Positions 1 through 9,533 are shown, counted from the first letter of the stretch. The stretch is DNA of 64,000 nucleotides from Pacificimonas pallii (GCF_019204005.1 NZ_JAGSPA010000002.1:558001-622000), one strand, 5' to 3'. Translations and numbers: made by a program. Notes: generated from the sequence alone by a model not told the origin.

Positions 1-785
1 GCCCGGCGCCCGCTCTCATCCAGCGCGGAAAATCGGTCTTCCAGCGCGCTCAGGCGTTCGTTCACACCATCCACATAGCCGGTTAGCGACTGGCCGATCC
101 GGTCGGTGCGTTCGGCGGCGTCCGGCAGCAGGTCGGCCAGGCCGACAAAGCGCGCATGGGTCTCCTCTCCCCGCTCGGCAAGCGCGGTGACAAGCAGGTC
201 CAGTCGTTCGCGGTCCTCGTTCAGAGTCCCCGACATGGCGCGGGCCGTATCGGCGGCGCGTGATGTCGTCTCCTCGAATGCGGCGCCGTGGCGGGCAAGG
301 CCGCTGCCCAATGTATCGAGCCTTTCCTCGACGGCCACCAGCAACCTGTCGATCCCATCGACCTGGCCGCGCACGCTTGCCGCGCTTTCGGAAAAGCGCG
401 CCTCCGCGGCCTCCAGTCTGGCGAGTGTCTCCCGGCCTCGCCCGGGGTCGATCCGCGCGACGACCAGAGCGATCAGCCAGACCGCCGTCAGCGGTGCGAA
501 CACCCCGGCGGAAATGGCGGCCCATTCCGTCAAAGTGACGTCACTCAATGGTATTTCCTGTAAAATCAGCCAGAACAGGGCGGCGACCGCCGCAAGCCAT
601 GCGATGGAAAGCAATCCGGCGAACCACAGCACCTTTGCGCCCCGACCGCCGCTGACGGCATCATCCGCGTCGAAATCATCACTTTGCTCAAAACCCGACA
701 TCGACATGGCCATAGGCCGCATTTCCACTTCGCCTGGCGCCTCGTCGGCATCGGTTTCAATCAAATTGTCGGGCTGCGTTGCCAT
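1..785 (-). CDS. Two-TM coiled-coil membrane protein (C-terminus beyond window edge)
   Basis: The reading frame runs from an ATG at 785 to the first base with no stop, so at least 261 residues are present and the C-terminus is missing. The N-terminal 50 residues are acidic and polar. Two hydrophobic helices follow (about residues 52-75 and 88-111), and the rest is a long heptad-like helix rich in Leu, Ala, Glu and Arg, which looks like a coiled coil. This build is common in uncharacterised sphingomonad envelope proteins that resemble kinesin or apolipoprotein A-like helices. It is transcribed away from the Hpt gene at 913. I do not recognise a function; a structural or scaffolding role in the inner membrane is only inference. 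Confidence 0.7.
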   Translation of the reverse strand, partial: MATQPDNLIETDADEAPGEVEMRPMAMSMSGFEQSDDFDADDAVSGGRGAKVLWFAGLLSIAWLAAVAALFWLILQEIPLSDVTLTEWAAISAGVFAPLTAVWLIALVVARIDPGRGRETLARLEAAEARFSESAASVRGQVDGIDRLLVAVEERLDTLGSGLARHGAAFEETTSRAADTARAMSGTLNEDRERLDLLVTALAERGEETHARFVGLADLLPDAAERTDRIGQSLTGYVDGVNERLSALEDRFSALDESGRR

Positions 786-912
786 GAACTCAATTTCCGC
801 ATATCTGGATATTTACCACGTCATCCTAACAGCGGCTGCTGCTGCATGACAGGCCAGAGTCTCCCCACCGGCACTCCATATTCGAGGTTTCATGCGACAG
901 GCGCACTGAATT

Positions 913-1200
913 ATGGTTTCGACGGCGATTTACGACATTGCGGGCGGCGACCCCGCGATCATGGAGAAACTCCTGTCGGAGTTTCGCATATCGATCATGA
1001 AATCGGTCGAGCTGCTGTCGAAATCCACGACGCCCACGGAATGGTGCGATCGCGGTCACCGGCTGAAGGGCGGCGCGCTTGCCATTGGCGCGGAGCGCCT
1101 CGCCGCCGTGGCCGCGAAAATAGAAAGGGGCGATCTGGCCGGTCCCGAAGCGCTCGCCAGGGTTGAGGACGCGCTTCAGGCCGACCTGCCGGAAGATTAG
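913..1200 (+). CDS. Hpt domain phosphotransfer protein
   Basis: A 95-residue protein that is essentially one histidine phosphotransfer (Hpt) four-helix bundle. The phosphoacceptor is predicted to be His49 in the motif GHRLKGGALAIGA, which fits the family pattern HxLKGxxxxxG. Hpt proteins carry a phosphoryl group between hybrid histidine kinases and response regulators. No kinase or receiver gene lies next to it, so its partners must be encoded elsewhere. Its stop codon overlaps the stop of the convergent putA by four bases. The family call is firm; the pathway is unknown. Confidence 0.85.
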   Translation: MVSTAIYDIAGGDPAIMEKLLSEFRISIMKSVELLSKSTTPTEWCDRGHRLKGGALAIGAERLAAVAAKIERGDLAGPEALARVEDALQADLPED

Positions 1201-4184
1201 GTCGCCTCGATCGACAGCAGGCTGGCATTGCCGCCCGCACTGGTCGTGTCCACGGTGACGGTCCGCTCCACCGCGAACATCGGCAGATAATGCGGCCCGC
1301 CCGCTTTGGGGCCGGTGCCGGAAAGCCGCTCACCGCCAAAAGGCTGGGAACCGACGACCGCGCCCGTCATGGAGCGGTTCACATAAAGGTTCCCGACCCG
1401 TGCCCAGCGCGCCACATCCTCCGAAACATCGGCGATGCGGCTGTGCAGGCCCATGGTGAGGCCGTAGCCGCGCGCATTGACGCCTTCGACCGTGCGCGCA
1501 AGCGTTCCTGCCTTCCATGTCGCGACATGCAGGATTGGGCCGAACCATTCCTGCTCAAGGTCGTCGGGGGAATCGAGCCGGATCAGCGTCGGCGGAATGA
1601 AATTCCCCGCCTCGGGCGCGGCCACATGATGCACCCAGCGGGACTTCATCGATTGCCGGTAGGTTTCGAGCCGCTGCCAGGCATCGCCGTCGATAACGGG
1701 ACCGATATCCGTTGCGGGATCGGCAGGGTCGCCGACGATCAGCGTGTCCATCGCCCCCTTCAGCATGGTGATGGTCCGGTCGTAAATATCCTCTTGCAGC
1801 AGGAGCAGGCGAAGCGCGGAACAGCGCTGGCCCGCCGACAGGAAGGCGCTGGTGACGACATCCTGCACGACCTGTTCCGGCAGCGCGGTCGAATCCACGA
1901 TCATGGCGTTCAGCCCGCCTGTTTCCGCGATCAAGGGCACGATGGGGCGCGTTGCATCCTCAGCGAGCGTACGCTGGATCGCCTTGGCCGTCCTGGTCGA
2001 ACCCGTAAAGGCAATGCCCATGACGCGCGGGTCGCCTGTCAGCGCCGCGCCGGTTTCCGCGCCGCCCGGCGCAAGCTGGAGAATATCTGCCGGTATGCCG
2101 CACGCATGGGCGAGCGCGACCGCGCGCGCGGCAATGCGCGGCGTCTGCGGTGCCGGTTTGGCGATGACCGCATTCCCGGCGACGACCGCGGCCACGGCCT
2201 GTCCCGTGAAGATGGCCAGCGGGAAGTTCCACGGCGCGATGCAACCAAAGACGCCGCGCCCTTCCAGCGTCAGCCGGTTCGTTTCGCCGGTGACACTGGG
2301 AAGGTCCTGAGGGGCAAAATCCTGGCATGCCCTGCGGGCGTAATAGCGGCAGAAATCAATGGCCTCGCGGACCTCGGCTACGGCGTCGTCATAGGTCTTT
2401 CGGGCCTCGTGCACGCATAGTGAAACGAGCGGCAGCATATCATCCTGCATGCGATCGGCCAGTTTCTCCAGCGCCTCCGCACGGACGCCAACGGGTGCCT
2501 GCGCCCATGCCGGTGCCGCCGCCTCGGCGCGGGTGATCATATCAGCGACCTGATCGGCGGATGCCTCGGCCGGAGCGGGCGGCATTTCAAAAGCCTGCAC
2601 CGCGTCTGCGACGTCATCCAGCGTGCGCGAATCGTCGAGGTCGATGCCAAAGGAATTTGACCGCGCGGGTTCGAAGACGTCCCGTGGATGCGGGATCGAC
2701 GGATGCGGCGTCAGACCGACGGACTGGATCTTTTCGACAGGATCGGCGAGCAGGTCGTCGACGCTGACGCTCTCATCGGCGAGCTGGTGCACAAAACTGG
2801 AATTAGCACCGTTTTCCAGCAGGCGGCGCACGAGATAGGCCAGAAGGTCGCTATGACCGCCGACCGGTGCATAGATGCGGCAGGAATAGCCTTCCTCCTG
2901 CACCATGCGGTCGTAAAGGCCCTCGCCCATGCCGTGCAGACGCTGGAACTCGAAATCCTTCTTGCCGCCCGACCATTCCAGGATCGTTGCGACAGTTAAG
3001 GCATTGTGGCTTGCGAACGCCGGATAGATGTGCGGCGAATCGAGCATGTCGCGCGCGCAGGCCAGATATGAAACGTCGGTGGCAGGTTTGCGCGTAAATA
3101 GCGGATAATCCTCAAGACCTTCCTGCTGGGTGTGTTTGATCTCCGTATCCCAATACGCGCCCTTCACTAGGCGGACGGCAAGCGTTCTGCTCGTTTCCGC
3201 GCCCAGTGATTCCGCCCAGTGCACGACGGTGCGTGCGCGCTTCGAATAGGCTTGTATCGCCATCCCCAGGCCGTCCCAGTCGGACAGGGCCTTCGCCCTG
3301 GCGGTTTCCGCGATGACGTCGAGCGAGATCTTCAGCCGTTCCGACTCTTCGGCATCGACAGTCAGGCCAATGCCCGCATTCGCTGCCTTCAGGGCAAGAT
3401 CACGCAGCATCTCGGCAAGGGCAGGGACGCACCGTTCCGCCTGGGATGTCTCGTAGCGGGGATGCAGGGCGGACAGTTTCACCGAAATGGAGTGGTCATG
3501 CTTGCGATTGGACGCACCCAGCCGGTCGATCGCGGCGGCATAGGCATCATAATAGCGTTCGGCATCCGCGAAGGTCCTGGCCGCCTCTCCCAGCATGTCA
3601 AAGCTTGCCGTGAACCCCTTGTGTTCAGGGCGTTCCATGCGCGTCAGCGCTTCGTCGATATGGCGGCCCATGACGAAAACCTGACCCATGACCCTCATGG
3701 CGGCGGCAACCGCGCCGCGCACGAACGGTTCCGATGTGCGGCCGATCAGACGCGTCAGCGCATTCTTTTTCGCATCGTCGCCCACCAGGGCGCGCGTAAC
3801 GACCAGGCCCCAGGTCGCGCTGTTCACCAGCGGGGAATCGCTTGCGCCCTTGTGATCGTGCCAGTTCGCGCCGCCCAGCTTGTCGGCGATAAGCAGGTCG
3901 CGCGTGGAATCGTCCGGCACCCTGAGGAACGCCTCGGCGAGCGCGAGAAGGGCGACACCCTCATCGGTATTCAGCCGGTACTCATGCAGGAATTTCGCGA
4001 TCCAGCTGTCGCGCTCCGCCGCCTTCAGGTCGGCCAGAAGACCGAGTGCGCGTTCTTCCACCCGGACGCGGGCGGCGGCGTCCAGCCTGGCCGAATCAAT
4101 GAGGCCCAGCAAAACGTCGCGTTCGGAAGAGCGGTGCAGCCTTCTCATCTCGGCAAGATAGGGGCCGGGGCTGGTGTCAGTCAT
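1197..4184 (-). CDS. putA: Bifunctional proline dehydrogenase / L-glutamate gamma-semialdehyde dehydrogenase
   Basis: Oxidises proline to glutamate in two steps: an FAD proline dehydrogenase barrel in the N-terminal half and an NAD aldehyde dehydrogenase in the C-terminal half. Visible PRODH motifs are VDAEESERLK, RLVKGAYWD, FASHNA and YAPVGGHSDLLAYLVRRLLEN. ALDH motifs are APWNFPLAIFTGQ, FTGSTRTAKAI and the catalytic Cys in SAGQRCSALR. At 995 residues it is a minimal PutA: it has no N-terminal ribbon-helix-helix repressor domain and no long C-terminal extension, unlike the trifunctional E. coli enzyme of about 1,320 residues. I chose ATG 4184 over the upstream TTG 4193 because an AGGA Shine-Dalgarno lies 10 bases before it. 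Confidence 0.96.
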   Translation of the reverse strand: MTDTSPGPYLAEMRRLHRSSERDVLLGLIDSARLDAAARVRVEERALGLLADLKAAERDSWIAKFLHEYRLNTDEGVALLALAEAFLRVPDDSTRDLLIADKLGGANWHDHKGASDSPLVNSATWGLVVTRALVGDDAKKNALTRLIGRTSEPFVRGAVAAAMRVMGQVFVMGRHIDEALTRMERPEHKGFTASFDMLGEAARTFADAERYYDAYAAAIDRLGASNRKHDHSISVKLSALHPRYETSQAERCVPALAEMLRDLALKAANAGIGLTVDAEESERLKISLDVIAETARAKALSDWDGLGMAIQAYSKRARTVVHWAESLGAETSRTLAVRLVKGAYWDTEIKHTQQEGLEDYPLFTRKPATDVSYLACARDMLDSPHIYPAFASHNALTVATILEWSGGKKDFEFQRLHGMGEGLYDRMVQEEGYSCRIYAPVGGHSDLLAYLVRRLLENGANSSFVHQLADESVSVDDLLADPVEKIQSVGLTPHPSIPHPRDVFEPARSNSFGIDLDDSRTLDDVADAVQAFEMPPAPAEASADQVADMITRAEAAAPAWAQAPVGVRAEALEKLADRMQDDMLPLVSLCVHEARKTYDDAVAEVREAIDFCRYYARRACQDFAPQDLPSVTGETNRLTLEGRGVFGCIAPWNFPLAIFTGQAVAAVVAGNAVIAKPAPQTPRIAARAVALAHACGIPADILQLAPGGAETGAALTGDPRVMGIAFTGSTRTAKAIQRTLAEDATRPIVPLIAETGGLNAMIVDSTALPEQVVQDVVTSAFLSAGQRCSALRLLLLQEDIYDRTITMLKGAMDTLIVGDPADPATDIGPVIDGDAWQRLETYRQSMKSRWVHHVAAPEAGNFIPPTLIRLDSPDDLEQEWFGPILHVATWKAGTLARTVEGVNARGYGLTMGLHSRIADVSEDVARWARVGNLYVNRSMTGAVVGSQPFGGERLSGTGPKAGGPHYLPMFAVERTVTVDTTSAGGNASLLSIEAT

Positions 4185-4251
4185 AGGGTGCAAGTCCTGA
4201 AGTAAGGCAATAGGAAGGTCGGGTATTTAACCACATCGAAGGAACACCGCC

Positions 4252-4713
4252 ATGGCCCGAAAAACGCTCACGAAGGAAGAATTCCTGGCAATGACGGGGC
4301 AGGAAATCGGGCGCTCGGACTGGATGGAAATCACGCAGGAACGGATCAACCAGTTCGCAGACGCGACAAACGATCATCAGTTCATCCACGTCGATCCCGA
4401 GGCGGCGGCGAAGACGCCATTCGGCCAGACAATTGCGCATGGTTTCCTGACATTATCGTTGATTGCTGGCATGGGATTTGAATGCCTTCCCGGTGTCGAA
4501 GGGGCGAAGATGGGGGTCAATTACGGTGCCAACAAGATTCGGTTCATGACGCCGGTGAAAAGCGGCAAGCGCGTGCGCGGTATTTTCAAGGTGCAGGAAA
4601 TCAAGGAACGCGGCCGGGGAATTTTGCAGATGATCTACGATGTGACCGTCGAGATCGAAGACGAAAAAAGGCCGGCGCTGAAGGCCGAATGGATTTCGCT
4701 GACCTATGTTTAA
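4252..4713 (+). CDS. MaoC family (R)-specific enoyl-CoA hydratase
   Basis: A 153-residue single hot-dog protein. The hydratase motif ATNDHQFIHVD supplies the expected catalytic pair Asp41 and His46, followed by PFGQTIAHGFLTLSL, which is typical of short MaoC/PhaJ-like hydratases. These enzymes hydrate trans-2-enoyl-CoA to (R)-3-hydroxyacyl-CoA, linking beta-oxidation to other acyl pathways. A GAAGGAA ribosome site precedes the ATG. The thiolase gene begins 61 bases downstream on the same strand, so the two probably share a transcript and act on acyl-CoA intermediates. The natural chain length cannot be read from the sequence. Confidence 0.9.
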   Translation: MARKTLTKEEFLAMTGQEIGRSDWMEITQERINQFADATNDHQFIHVDPEAAAKTPFGQTIAHGFLTLSLIAGMGFECLPGVEGAKMGVNYGANKIRFMTPVKSGKRVRGIFKVQEIKERGRGILQMIYDVTVEIEDEKRPALKAEWISLTYV

Positions 4714-4774
4714 GCGCGCCCGCGCAACCATAAGCGCTTACGGATCAACATAAAACCAACGAGGAACACATAAT

Positions 4775-5953
4775 ATGCGTGAAGCCGTCATCGTCTCAAC
4801 CGCCCGCACCCCGATTGGCCGCGCCTATCGCGGTGCGTTCAACAATACCCCGTCGCCGACGCTCGCCGGCCATGCCATCGAACATGCCGTCAGGCGTGCC
4901 GGTATCGACGGCGCGGAAGTGGACGACGTTATCGTCGGCGCCGCGATGCAGCAGGGCGTGCAGGGCGGCAATATCGGCCGTAACGCGTCGCTTCGCGGCG
5001 GGCTTCCGGTCAGCGTTTCCGGCATGTCTCTCGACCGTCAATGCGCGTCCGGGCTGATGGCGATCGCAACGGCGGCCAAGCAGATCATCGTCGACAATAT
5101 GCAGGTCGCCATCGGTGCGGGCGTGGAAAGCATTTCCATGGTTCAGACGCCAGAAATGCGCGTCGGCGCGGACCCCGAGCTGCTGGAGATGCATCCGCAT
5201 ATTTACATGCCGATGTTGCAGACTGCCGAGGTCGTGGCCGACCGCTACAATATCAGGCGTGACGTCATGGATGAATATGGCCTGGCCTCGCAGCAGCGTA
5301 CGGCGGCGGCCCAGGCGGCAGGCAAGTTCGACGATGAAATCGTACCGCTGACCCGCAAGATGATGATGAAGAACAAGGAAACCGGCGAGATCACCGAACA
5401 TGAGGTGACGCTCGACAAGGATGAAGGCAATCGTCCTGAAACGACGCTGGAAGGCCTGCAGGGACTGAAACCTGTCCTTGGCGATGACAAGACGATCACG
5501 GCGGGCAACGCCTCGCAGCTGTCGGACGGCGCCAGTGCATCCGTACTGATGGAGGCAAAGGAGGCCGAGAAGCGCGGCCTGACGCCGCTTGGCCGTTATG
5601 TCGGCATAGCGGTTGCCGGTCTTGCGCCTGACGAAATGGGCATTGGGCCGGTTTATGCCGTGCCAAAACTGCTTGAGCAGACCGGCGTCAAAATGGACGA
5701 GATCGGCCTTTGGGAACTGAACGAGGCCTTCGCCGTGCAGGTACTCTACTGCCGCGACAGGCTGGGCATTCCCGACGAGCTGCTGAACGTCAATGGCGGC
5801 GCGATATCGATCGGCCACCCTTATGGCATGTCAGGTGCCCGCATGACCGGCCACGCCCTGATCGAGGGCAAGCGCCGCGGTGTGAAATATGTCTGCGTGA
5901 CGATGTGCGTCGGCGGCGGCATGGGCGCAGCGGGACTGTTCGAAGTCCTCTGA
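4775..5953 (+). CDS. Acetyl-CoA C-acyltransferase (thiolase)
   Basis: A 392-residue type II thiolase. The nucleophile is Cys90 in SLDRQCASG, the second catalytic site is the His in [13 protein letters not shown], and the C-terminal Cys lies in [12 protein letters not shown]. The segment between residues 190 and 225 has several acidic and basic residues, as in FadA-type degradative thiolases. The likely reaction is thiolytic release of acetyl-CoA from 3-ketoacyl-CoA. A GAGGAA site precedes the ATG. It follows the MaoC hydratase, so both probably serve fatty acid turnover. A biosynthetic acetoacetyl-CoA role cannot be excluded. Confidence 0.92.
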   Translation: MREAVIVSTARTPIGRAYRGAFNNTPSPTLAGHAIEHAVRRAGIDGAEVDDVIVGAAMQQGVQGGNIGRNASLRGGLPVSVSGMSLDRQCASGLMAIATAAKQIIVDNMQVAIGAGVESISMVQTPEMRVGADPELLEMHPHIYMPMLQTAEVVADRYNIRRDVMDEYGLASQQRTAAAQAAGKFDDEIVPLTRKMMMKNKETGEITEHEVTLDKDEGNRPETTLEGLQGLKPVLGDDKTITAGNASQLSDGASASVLMEAKEAEKRGLTPLGRYVGIAVAGLAPDEMGIGPVYAVPKLLEQTGVKMDEIGLWELNEAFAVQVLYCRDRLGIPDELLNVNGGAISIGHPYGMSGARMTGHALIEGKRRGVKYVCVTMCVGGGMGAAGLFEVL

Positions 5954-6114
5954 TATTGATTGTTAATCGGTCAAAGCGTATATTTCTTATGAAGGAGTCG
6001 AAAGATGAAAATTGAAGGCAAGCCAATCATCTAGAATGGCACCGATTCGAGGACGATCCCATTAGCGGGATCGTCCCCTGGATCGGCCTGCTGTTTGCCA
6101 CGATCGGTTGGGTC

Positions 6115-6597
6115 GTGACGAATCGCGTACGGATCTTAAGTCTTAGACGTACCCACACCTTCGCTCTTTTGCAGCGGCATACTGACTGGCCTAGTTTCGA
6201 CGAAAAACTAAGGTTCGTCAGATTATTGGCTGACAAAGGCGCCTTTCCCGACATCACAAACCTGGTTCTTCAGGCAGACCGGGATGCGATGCATGAAATC
6301 GACTATATTCTCGACTATTATGAATATGTCGCCGTCGCTGTCTGGAATGGCACCCTTGACGAGAACTTTGTCAAGGAATGTGAGAATAGCCGATTTCAGC
6401 ACCTTTCCGATAAGCTGAAACCATATATTGAGCAAAATCGCACATTGGCGAATAGCGATGATGTTTGGCGTTCCCTCGAAACCCTGGCGGATAGATGGAA
6501 ACGGATTGACGCTGGTACGTATCGTGACTGGCCACACGACAGACTACTTTCATTGCTACTCATGCGGCCCGTGCCGCCTATGAGATGGTTCAAATAG
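6115..6597 (+). CDS. DUF4760 protein with a possibly eroded 5' end
   Basis: The 160 residues from a GTG start at 6115 match the DUF4760 pattern, with the core DYYEYVAVAVWNGTLDEN, then KPYIEQNR and LETLADRWKR. Family members normally begin with a transmembrane helix. That helix (PWIGLLFATIGWVV) is encoded in the same frame just upstream, at about 6076-6117, but no ATG, GTG or TTG precedes it before an in-frame TGA at 6013-6015. A ribosome site and two ATGs at 5989 and 6005 lie upstream but lead to immediate stops. The gene is either truncated, uses an unusual start, or is a recent pseudogene. Its base composition is more AT-rich than its neighbours, which hints at transfer. Function unknown. 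Confidence 0.55.
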   Translation: MTNRVRILSLRRTHTFALLQRHTDWPSFDEKLRFVRLLADKGAFPDITNLVLQADRDAMHEIDYILDYYEYVAVAVWNGTLDENFVKECENSRFQHLSDKLKPYIEQNRTLANSDDVWRSLETLADRWKRIDAGTYRDWPHDRLLSLLLMRPVPPMRWFK

Positions 6598-6611
6598 TCT
6601 GCATCTGGTAC

Positions 6612-6631
6612 AGTGCCTTAGATCGGGCACT
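6612..6631. terminator. Short hairpin between convergent genes
   Basis: AGTGCC at 6612-6617 pairs with GGCACT at 6626-6631 across an eight-base loop, in the 39 bases separating the convergent DUF4760 and DUF885 genes. There is no U-tract on either side, so termination is only a weak suggestion. Confidence 0.3.
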
Positions 6632-6636
6632 TCGCG

Positions 6637-8460
6637 TTAACGTATGTTTTTGATATACTTATCAATCACATCATCGAGCGTCGTCATCGGAACGGCACCG
6701 CCCAGAACGACGGCGTCGTTGAACGCCTTCAGATCATATTTATCGCCAAGCTGCGCCTGCGCCCGGTCGCGCGCGCGGTTGATGGCGATCTCGCCGATCT
6801 TGTAGCCGCAGGCCTGGCCCGGCCAGACACAGTAGCGGTCGATCTCGCTCTGCACTTCGTCGCGGCTGGAGCCATTATTGGTGACGAACCAGTCGATCGC
6901 TTCCTCCCGCGTCCAGCGCATGGCATGCATGCCGGTATCGACGACCAGACGGCAACAGCGAAACGCATTGGCCTGCAAATATCCCAGCACACCAAGCGGG
7001 TTATCATCATAGGCTCCGAGCTCGTCTGAAAGCTGTTCCGCATATAGCGCCCAGCCTTCGGAATAGGCATTGAAGGCCATCAGGGTCCGGATCAGGCGCT
7101 GCTTGAAAGTATATTCACCCTGCCAGACATGACCCGGGATGGCTTCATGGTAGCTAAGCGTCGGCAGCCCGAACTTCGGATGCAGGGCGGTATCGCGCAG
7201 GTTGATGAAATAGGTCCCCGGCTCCTGGCCGTCGATGGAGCCGGGGCCAGCCATGCCGCCCGGTGCACCCGCCTCGACTTCCGGCGCGATACGCTTCACT
7301 TCCAGAAATCCAGGAACGAGCGTATTAAAGGCCTGCGGCATCCGCGCGCGCATATCGTCGACAAGGCCGCGAACATAAGTCAGCAGTTCCTCACGGCCCG
7401 CAGCGGTGTTTGGAAAAAGCTGTTCGGGGTTCCGGGCGAGCGCAGCCATGCGCGCGCCAACCGTCCCGCCGCTCATGCCATTCGCCGCGAGGACATCGTC
7501 CATGCGCGCCTGAATTTCGCGGAGCTTGTCCTGCCCGATCTGGTGAATCTCTTCGGCTGAGAGCGTCGTCGTCGTCCCGGCCCACAATGCCCAGCGGTAA
7601 TATTCATCGCCGCTGGGCAGTGCCCACACGCCTGCATGGCCATTCGCCGCCGCAGCATGGGCCCGCAGTTCAGATAGCTGCATCGCCAGCGCTGGCTTCA
7701 CTCTCTGGTCTATCAGCGCGGCGACCTGCTTTGCCTGGGCGGGCGGTGCCGTCTCCACTCCTGCAATGGCGCGGTAGATGGGCATATCGCCGGTGTCCTG
7801 CGACAGGCTGGCCTGCACCGCCGCCAGTGTCTTCTTCAGGATGAAATCGGGCGCGACAACTCCCTTTGCCCGGTCGCGCATCAGCCGTCCGGTTTCGCCT
7901 TCCAGCGCGACGGCGAAGCTTTCGATACGCGCGACATAATCACCACGGTCTTCTTCATTATCAACGACATGTAAATTCGTCATGACGTCAGGTACGTCGA
8001 TATAGGCGCCCATATTCTGCGTGACGACATAGGGGCCGTTGCGATACCCGAAATAGGGGTCGAGATTGACGGTATCGCCATATCCAAAGGCGTAACCATC
8101 GACGGCAATTGCATGCGCTTCAATGGCGACTTCGGTATCCAGCCGCGCACTGCCTTCAAGCGCGGGCAGGGCGCCTTTCAGCGCCGCCAGACGCGCAGCC
8201 GCGCCTTCGGCGCGTACCGCGACGCCCGCCACGCTCCGGTCGGCCAGCCGCGCGTTCAACGGTGCCCGCTCACCTTTTGTGAGCCCCAGCCATGTCGCGC
8301 TTTCCGGATATTCGCCGAGCAGTTCGCCGGCGATACCGTCAAGAAGGGTGTCGCCCGCCGAACCGCTGGCATGGCGCAGCGACGGGCTGCAGCCGGGGAT
8401 TAGCAGTGCTGTCGAGGCGAGTGCCGCTGTCCTGATGAACGTGCGTCTGTCGTAAGTCAT
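6637..8460 (-). CDS. DUF885 family lipoprotein (putative metallopeptidase)
   Basis: A 607-residue exported protein. The N-terminus MTYDRRTFIRTAALAS resembles a Tat signal (RRTFIR) and continues into a lipobox ending at Cys near residue 24 (LLIPGC), so it is probably a lipoprotein placed by the Tat route. The DUF885 signature YHEAIPGHVWQGEY gives a HExxxGH-type zinc motif, and the family is related to M2/M32-like gluzincins. The longer frame from 8484 puts nonconserved residues before the signal, so I chose ATG 8460. It stands alone and is convergent with DUF4760. Substrate unknown. Confidence 0.88.
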   Translation of the reverse strand: MTYDRRTFIRTAALASTALLIPGCSPSLRHASGSAGDTLLDGIAGELLGEYPESATWLGLTKGERAPLNARLADRSVAGVAVRAEGAAARLAALKGALPALEGSARLDTEVAIEAHAIAVDGYAFGYGDTVNLDPYFGYRNGPYVVTQNMGAYIDVPDVMTNLHVVDNEEDRGDYVARIESFAVALEGETGRLMRDRAKGVVAPDFILKKTLAAVQASLSQDTGDMPIYRAIAGVETAPPAQAKQVAALIDQRVKPALAMQLSELRAHAAAANGHAGVWALPSGDEYYRWALWAGTTTTLSAEEIHQIGQDKLREIQARMDDVLAANGMSGGTVGARMAALARNPEQLFPNTAAGREELLTYVRGLVDDMRARMPQAFNTLVPGFLEVKRIAPEVEAGAPGGMAGPGSIDGQEPGTYFINLRDTALHPKFGLPTLSYHEAIPGHVWQGEYTFKQRLIRTLMAFNAYSEGWALYAEQLSDELGAYDDNPLGVLGYLQANAFRCCRLVVDTGMHAMRWTREEAIDWFVTNNGSSRDEVQSEIDRYCVWPGQACGYKIGEIAINRARDRAQAQLGDKYDLKAFNDAVVLGGAVPMTTLDDVIDKYIKNIR

Positions 8461-8657
8461 GTCGATCGCTGCTTCCCGCCCCAAACCGTATAATCGCGAT
8501 CACTATGCGGACCGAGGAGGGCACCGGCAACCCGGCGCGGAACCTGCGGCGGAACTGCGAAATATAAGCGGTGCATAAGGGCCTTCGGGCAATGCGGGCT
8601 TTTTTCTTCAATTTTTCATGCTTATGACCATCAAAAACAGGATCGGGTCCATATTGG

Positions 8658-9530
8658 ATGAAAACTACGCTAGATTACGGCGTCCATCGTCCGCGCGTGC
8701 AGCTCGCGCTTTCCGGCGACCGCGTTCGCGAATTCGCGGAGATCCTGACGGATTGGGAAATCGGATACAGCACGATCGACCATAAACTCCTGTTCGCAGG
8801 GGCGGACACGCGTCCGATCGTCGGTGGCTCCCCCCTATTTGTCGATATTGATGAAACGCTGGCGGAAAGAGGATTGAATACAATTCGAGATACGTTCGCC
8901 GCGCTTGCGGCCCGCACTCGCATTATTGCCGTTCTGGATGCACCTTTACTGGACGGAATTGCACCCCTTCTGGATGTTCCGGGGATCGAATTTTTGGTCT
9001 GGCCTGAACAGAGGGAGGGATTGATGGCGGCGCTCCAGCCGATCGAACTTTCTGATCGTGTAGCTGAACGCATACGGCGCGAGGGACAAGTCGATCTCGA
9101 CAGCTTGCGCGGTGAGGTTGAGCGCATCGCAAAGGCGCTGTCGACCCTCGTTCAGAACTCTGAAAATGACCGGGAAAGCGGCGGCGGGAGTGGTCGGTCT
9201 CCAGCCGAAAGCGCGCACCTGCTGCGCAGGATCATACGCAGGCGCCGGGCAAGGGCGGACTTCTTTCCGCCCGATCTGTTCGCGGACCCGGCCTGGGACA
9301 TATTGCTCGACCTTTCCGCGGCGCGTCACGAGGGCACGCCGGTGTCGATCAGCAGCCTGTGCATCGCGGCGGCGGTGCCGACCACGACCGGTTTACGCTG
9401 GATCAAGGCGCTGACAGAAGCCGGGGCACTGGAGCGGCAACCCGATCCGCTCGACGGTCGGCGTCACTTCGTGACGATCACCGATCGAACCGCTTCTCAG
9501 ATGGAACTGTATCTTGATGCGATTTCATAG
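8658..9530 (+). CDS. MarR-like winged-helix regulator with receiver-like N-terminus
   Basis: A 290-residue two-part protein. Residues 1-135 read like a degenerate receiver fold (alternating hydrophobic strands, RIIAVLDAPLLDGIAPLL) without a clear phosphoacceptor Asp cluster. A linker rich in Gly and Ser (about 175-190) joins it to a C-terminal winged helix with the MarR-like segments ISSLCIAAAVPTTTGLRWI and LERQPDPLDGRRHFVTIT, the latter being the wing. This architecture recurs in sphingomonads but is poorly studied. Its stop is three bases from that of the convergent DUF1134 gene. The DNA-binding call is good; the receiver-like reading is inference. Confidence 0.75.
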   Translation: MKTTLDYGVHRPRVQLALSGDRVREFAEILTDWEIGYSTIDHKLLFAGADTRPIVGGSPLFVDIDETLAERGLNTIRDTFAALAARTRIIAVLDAPLLDGIAPLLDVPGIEFLVWPEQREGLMAALQPIELSDRVAERIRREGQVDLDSLRGEVERIAKALSTLVQNSENDRESGGGSGRSPAESAHLLRRIIRRRRARADFFPPDLFADPAWDILLDLSAARHEGTPVSISSLCIAAAVPTTTGLRWIKALTEAGALERQPDPLDGRRHFVTITDRTASQMELYLDAIS

Positions 9531-9533
9531 CAG

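Noticed and set aside
106-849. Plus-strand 247-codon frame in the first kilobase
   Set aside because: It is antisense to the two-TM coiled-coil protein, which has plausible helices, and its own translation is low-complexity Ser/Ala/Pro without family features.
8560-8640. GC-rich run followed by TTTTTT before the MarR-like gene, as a terminator for upstream transcription
   Set aside because: The only stem I could draw is three bases long, so the T-run alone does not support a terminator.
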